Shown in pieces: positions 12,999 through 13,702 of a stretch of DNA of 13,702 bases. The stretch is from an uncultured Lachnospiraceae bacterium. GTDB lineage: Bacteria; Bacillota_A; Clostridia; Lachnospirales; Lachnospiraceae. The DNA lies in contig CACZHN010000117.1 in NCBI GenBank assembly GCA_902780985.1, positions 1 through 13,702 of the forward strand. The letters run 5' to 3'. The notes under the pieces were generated by a model. That model did no database searches and was not told the origin of the DNA. It saw nothing but the letters and a program-made list of their open reading frames with translations. The first letter of the stretch is position 1. The number at the start of each line of letters is the position of its first letter. The translations under genes were made by a program, and so were the position numbers.

Positions 12999-13702
12999 TT
13001 CGTCCCTCCATATCCTCTATCTCAAGAATTCTTTCGGTAAGGCTTGTGAATCGCTTTGTTTCCTGTGTATTATCTATCATTTCATCGAGAAGTGCAAGGT
13101 TTCCCACGATGACCACCATGCGCTTTGCTCTTGTGACCGCCGTATACAGAAGATTTCTGGTAAACAGCTTTTTCGGTCCCGAAAGCAGCGGGATCACCAC
13201 TGCGGGATATTCGCTTCCCTGTGATTTATGTATGGTAATGGCAAAGGAATGTTCCAGCTCATCAAGCTCTTTGTAATTATACTCCGCTATACGCCCATCA
13301 TCAAAGCAAACTTCCACAACTTCGTCGAAATCGTTGATCTGAGTTATGATACCCATGTCGCCGTTGAAAACTCCGACGCCTTCTTCCATGATGTATCCGT
13401 TCTCATCATCGGGCGCGATACGCCATTCCAGTTTGTAATTGTTCTTGATCTGCATAACCTTATCACCCTCGCGGAAGATAATGCCGTTATGCTCTTTCTC
13501 GGCCTTCCTGTGGGAAGGCGGATTTATGGCGGACTGCAGGCGCTTGTTCAGTTCTTCCACGCCCACTGCCTGCTTTCTCATCGGTGACAGCACTTCTATC
13601 TCGTTTACATTTACATCCAGATATCCCGGCAGGTTCTTCGTAAGAAGAACACAGAGTTCATTAGTGATATCCGACGCTCCCTGTCTCGGGATAAAGAAGA
13701 AG
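12991..13702 (-). CDS. recD2: RecD2-like ATP-dependent DNA helicase, C-terminal part (cut by window edge)
   Basis: The frame is open to the right edge of the window, giving about 236 C-terminal residues of a superfamily 1B helicase; the ATP-binding motifs Ia-III lie outside. The fragment begins FFIPRQGASDI, then ITNELCVLLTKNLPG, VLSPMRKQAVGVEELNK, the SH3-like region EGDKVMQIKNNY through GVFNGDMGIITQI, the motif V-like ITIHKSQGSEYPAVVIPLL and the motif VI-like LLYTAVTRAKRMVVIVG. This order is typical of RecD2 (YrrC) proteins, which unwind DNA 5' to 3' in repair. An internal Met at 13593 is not the start; homology continues upstream of it. The stop overlaps the comF start, so the two are translationally coupled. 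Confidence 0.93.
   Translation of the reverse strand, partial: FFFIPRQGASDITNELCVLLTKNLPGYLDVNVNEIEVLSPMRKQAVGVEELNKRLQSAINPPSHRKAEKEHNGIIFREGDKVMQIKNNYKLEWRIAPDDENGYIMEEGVGVFNGDMGIITQINDFDEVVEVCFDDGRIAEYNYKELDELEHSFAITIHKSQGSEYPAVVIPLLSGPKKLFTRNLLYTAVTRAKRMVVIVGNLALLDEMIDNTQETKRFTSLTERILEIEDMEGRNA

Noticed and set aside
12204..13040. A 278-codon plus-strand open frame opposite comF and the ddl start
   Set aside because: It is antisense to comF with clear Cys-pair and phosphoribosyltransferase motifs; the translation is low-complexity in feel (Ser, Arg, His rich) and unrecognisable.

Overview
The window looks like chromosomal housekeeping DNA from an anaerobic Firmicute, most likely a Lachnospiraceae or related Clostridia member. 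The basis is the mix of gene families, the strong AGGAGG-type ribosome binding sites, a BceAB/BceRS-type peptide-antibiotic module, the clostridial-style recD2-comF-ddl string, and a small membrane-anchored protein whose pattern I associate with Lachnospiraceae. This taxonomic call is inference. No tRNA, rRNA, CRISPR array, insertion sequence or phage gene is visible. The two ends cut into genes: a probable tadA start at the left edge and the 3' part of a recD2-type helicase at the right edge.

Layout. (1) Minus strand, positions 6238 down to 1: a damaged tatD, then rsmA/ksgA, then a BceAB-like ABC transporter, its OmpR-type response regulator and intramembrane-sensing histidine kinase, and the first 14 codons of a tadA-like gene. 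(2) A 144-bp divergent promoter region (6239-6382) with a perfect short palindrome. (3) Plus strand, 6383-11199: a class I PLP aminotransferase, the 4-alpha-glucanotransferase malQ, a PlsC-type acyltransferase, an uncharacterised membrane-anchored basic protein, and a CPBP intramembrane protease-family protein. (4) Minus strand, 13702 down to 11212, convergent with block 3 and separated from it by only 12 bp: recD2 (partial), comF and ddl.

How the parts work together. The BceAB-RS block is the one coherent system. The membrane kinase probably senses the transporter's state and phosphorylates the regulator. The regulator would then act on a perfect 10+2+10 palindrome just upstream of a good sigma-A-type promoter in front of the transporter genes. 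That promoter also fixes the likely GTG start of the ATPase gene. The other blocks combine housekeeping functions: 16S rRNA dimethylation, alpha-glucan metabolism, phospholipid acylation, peptidoglycan precursor synthesis, DNA repair and DNA uptake.

Notable anomalies are a tatD copy with an internal deletion and frameshift that removes a metal-ligand region, and a strong terminator-like hairpin that falls inside the probable 5' coding region of the CPBP gene. I found no convincing evidence for an entirely new biological system. The least understood gene is the membrane-anchored basic protein at 9933-10505.
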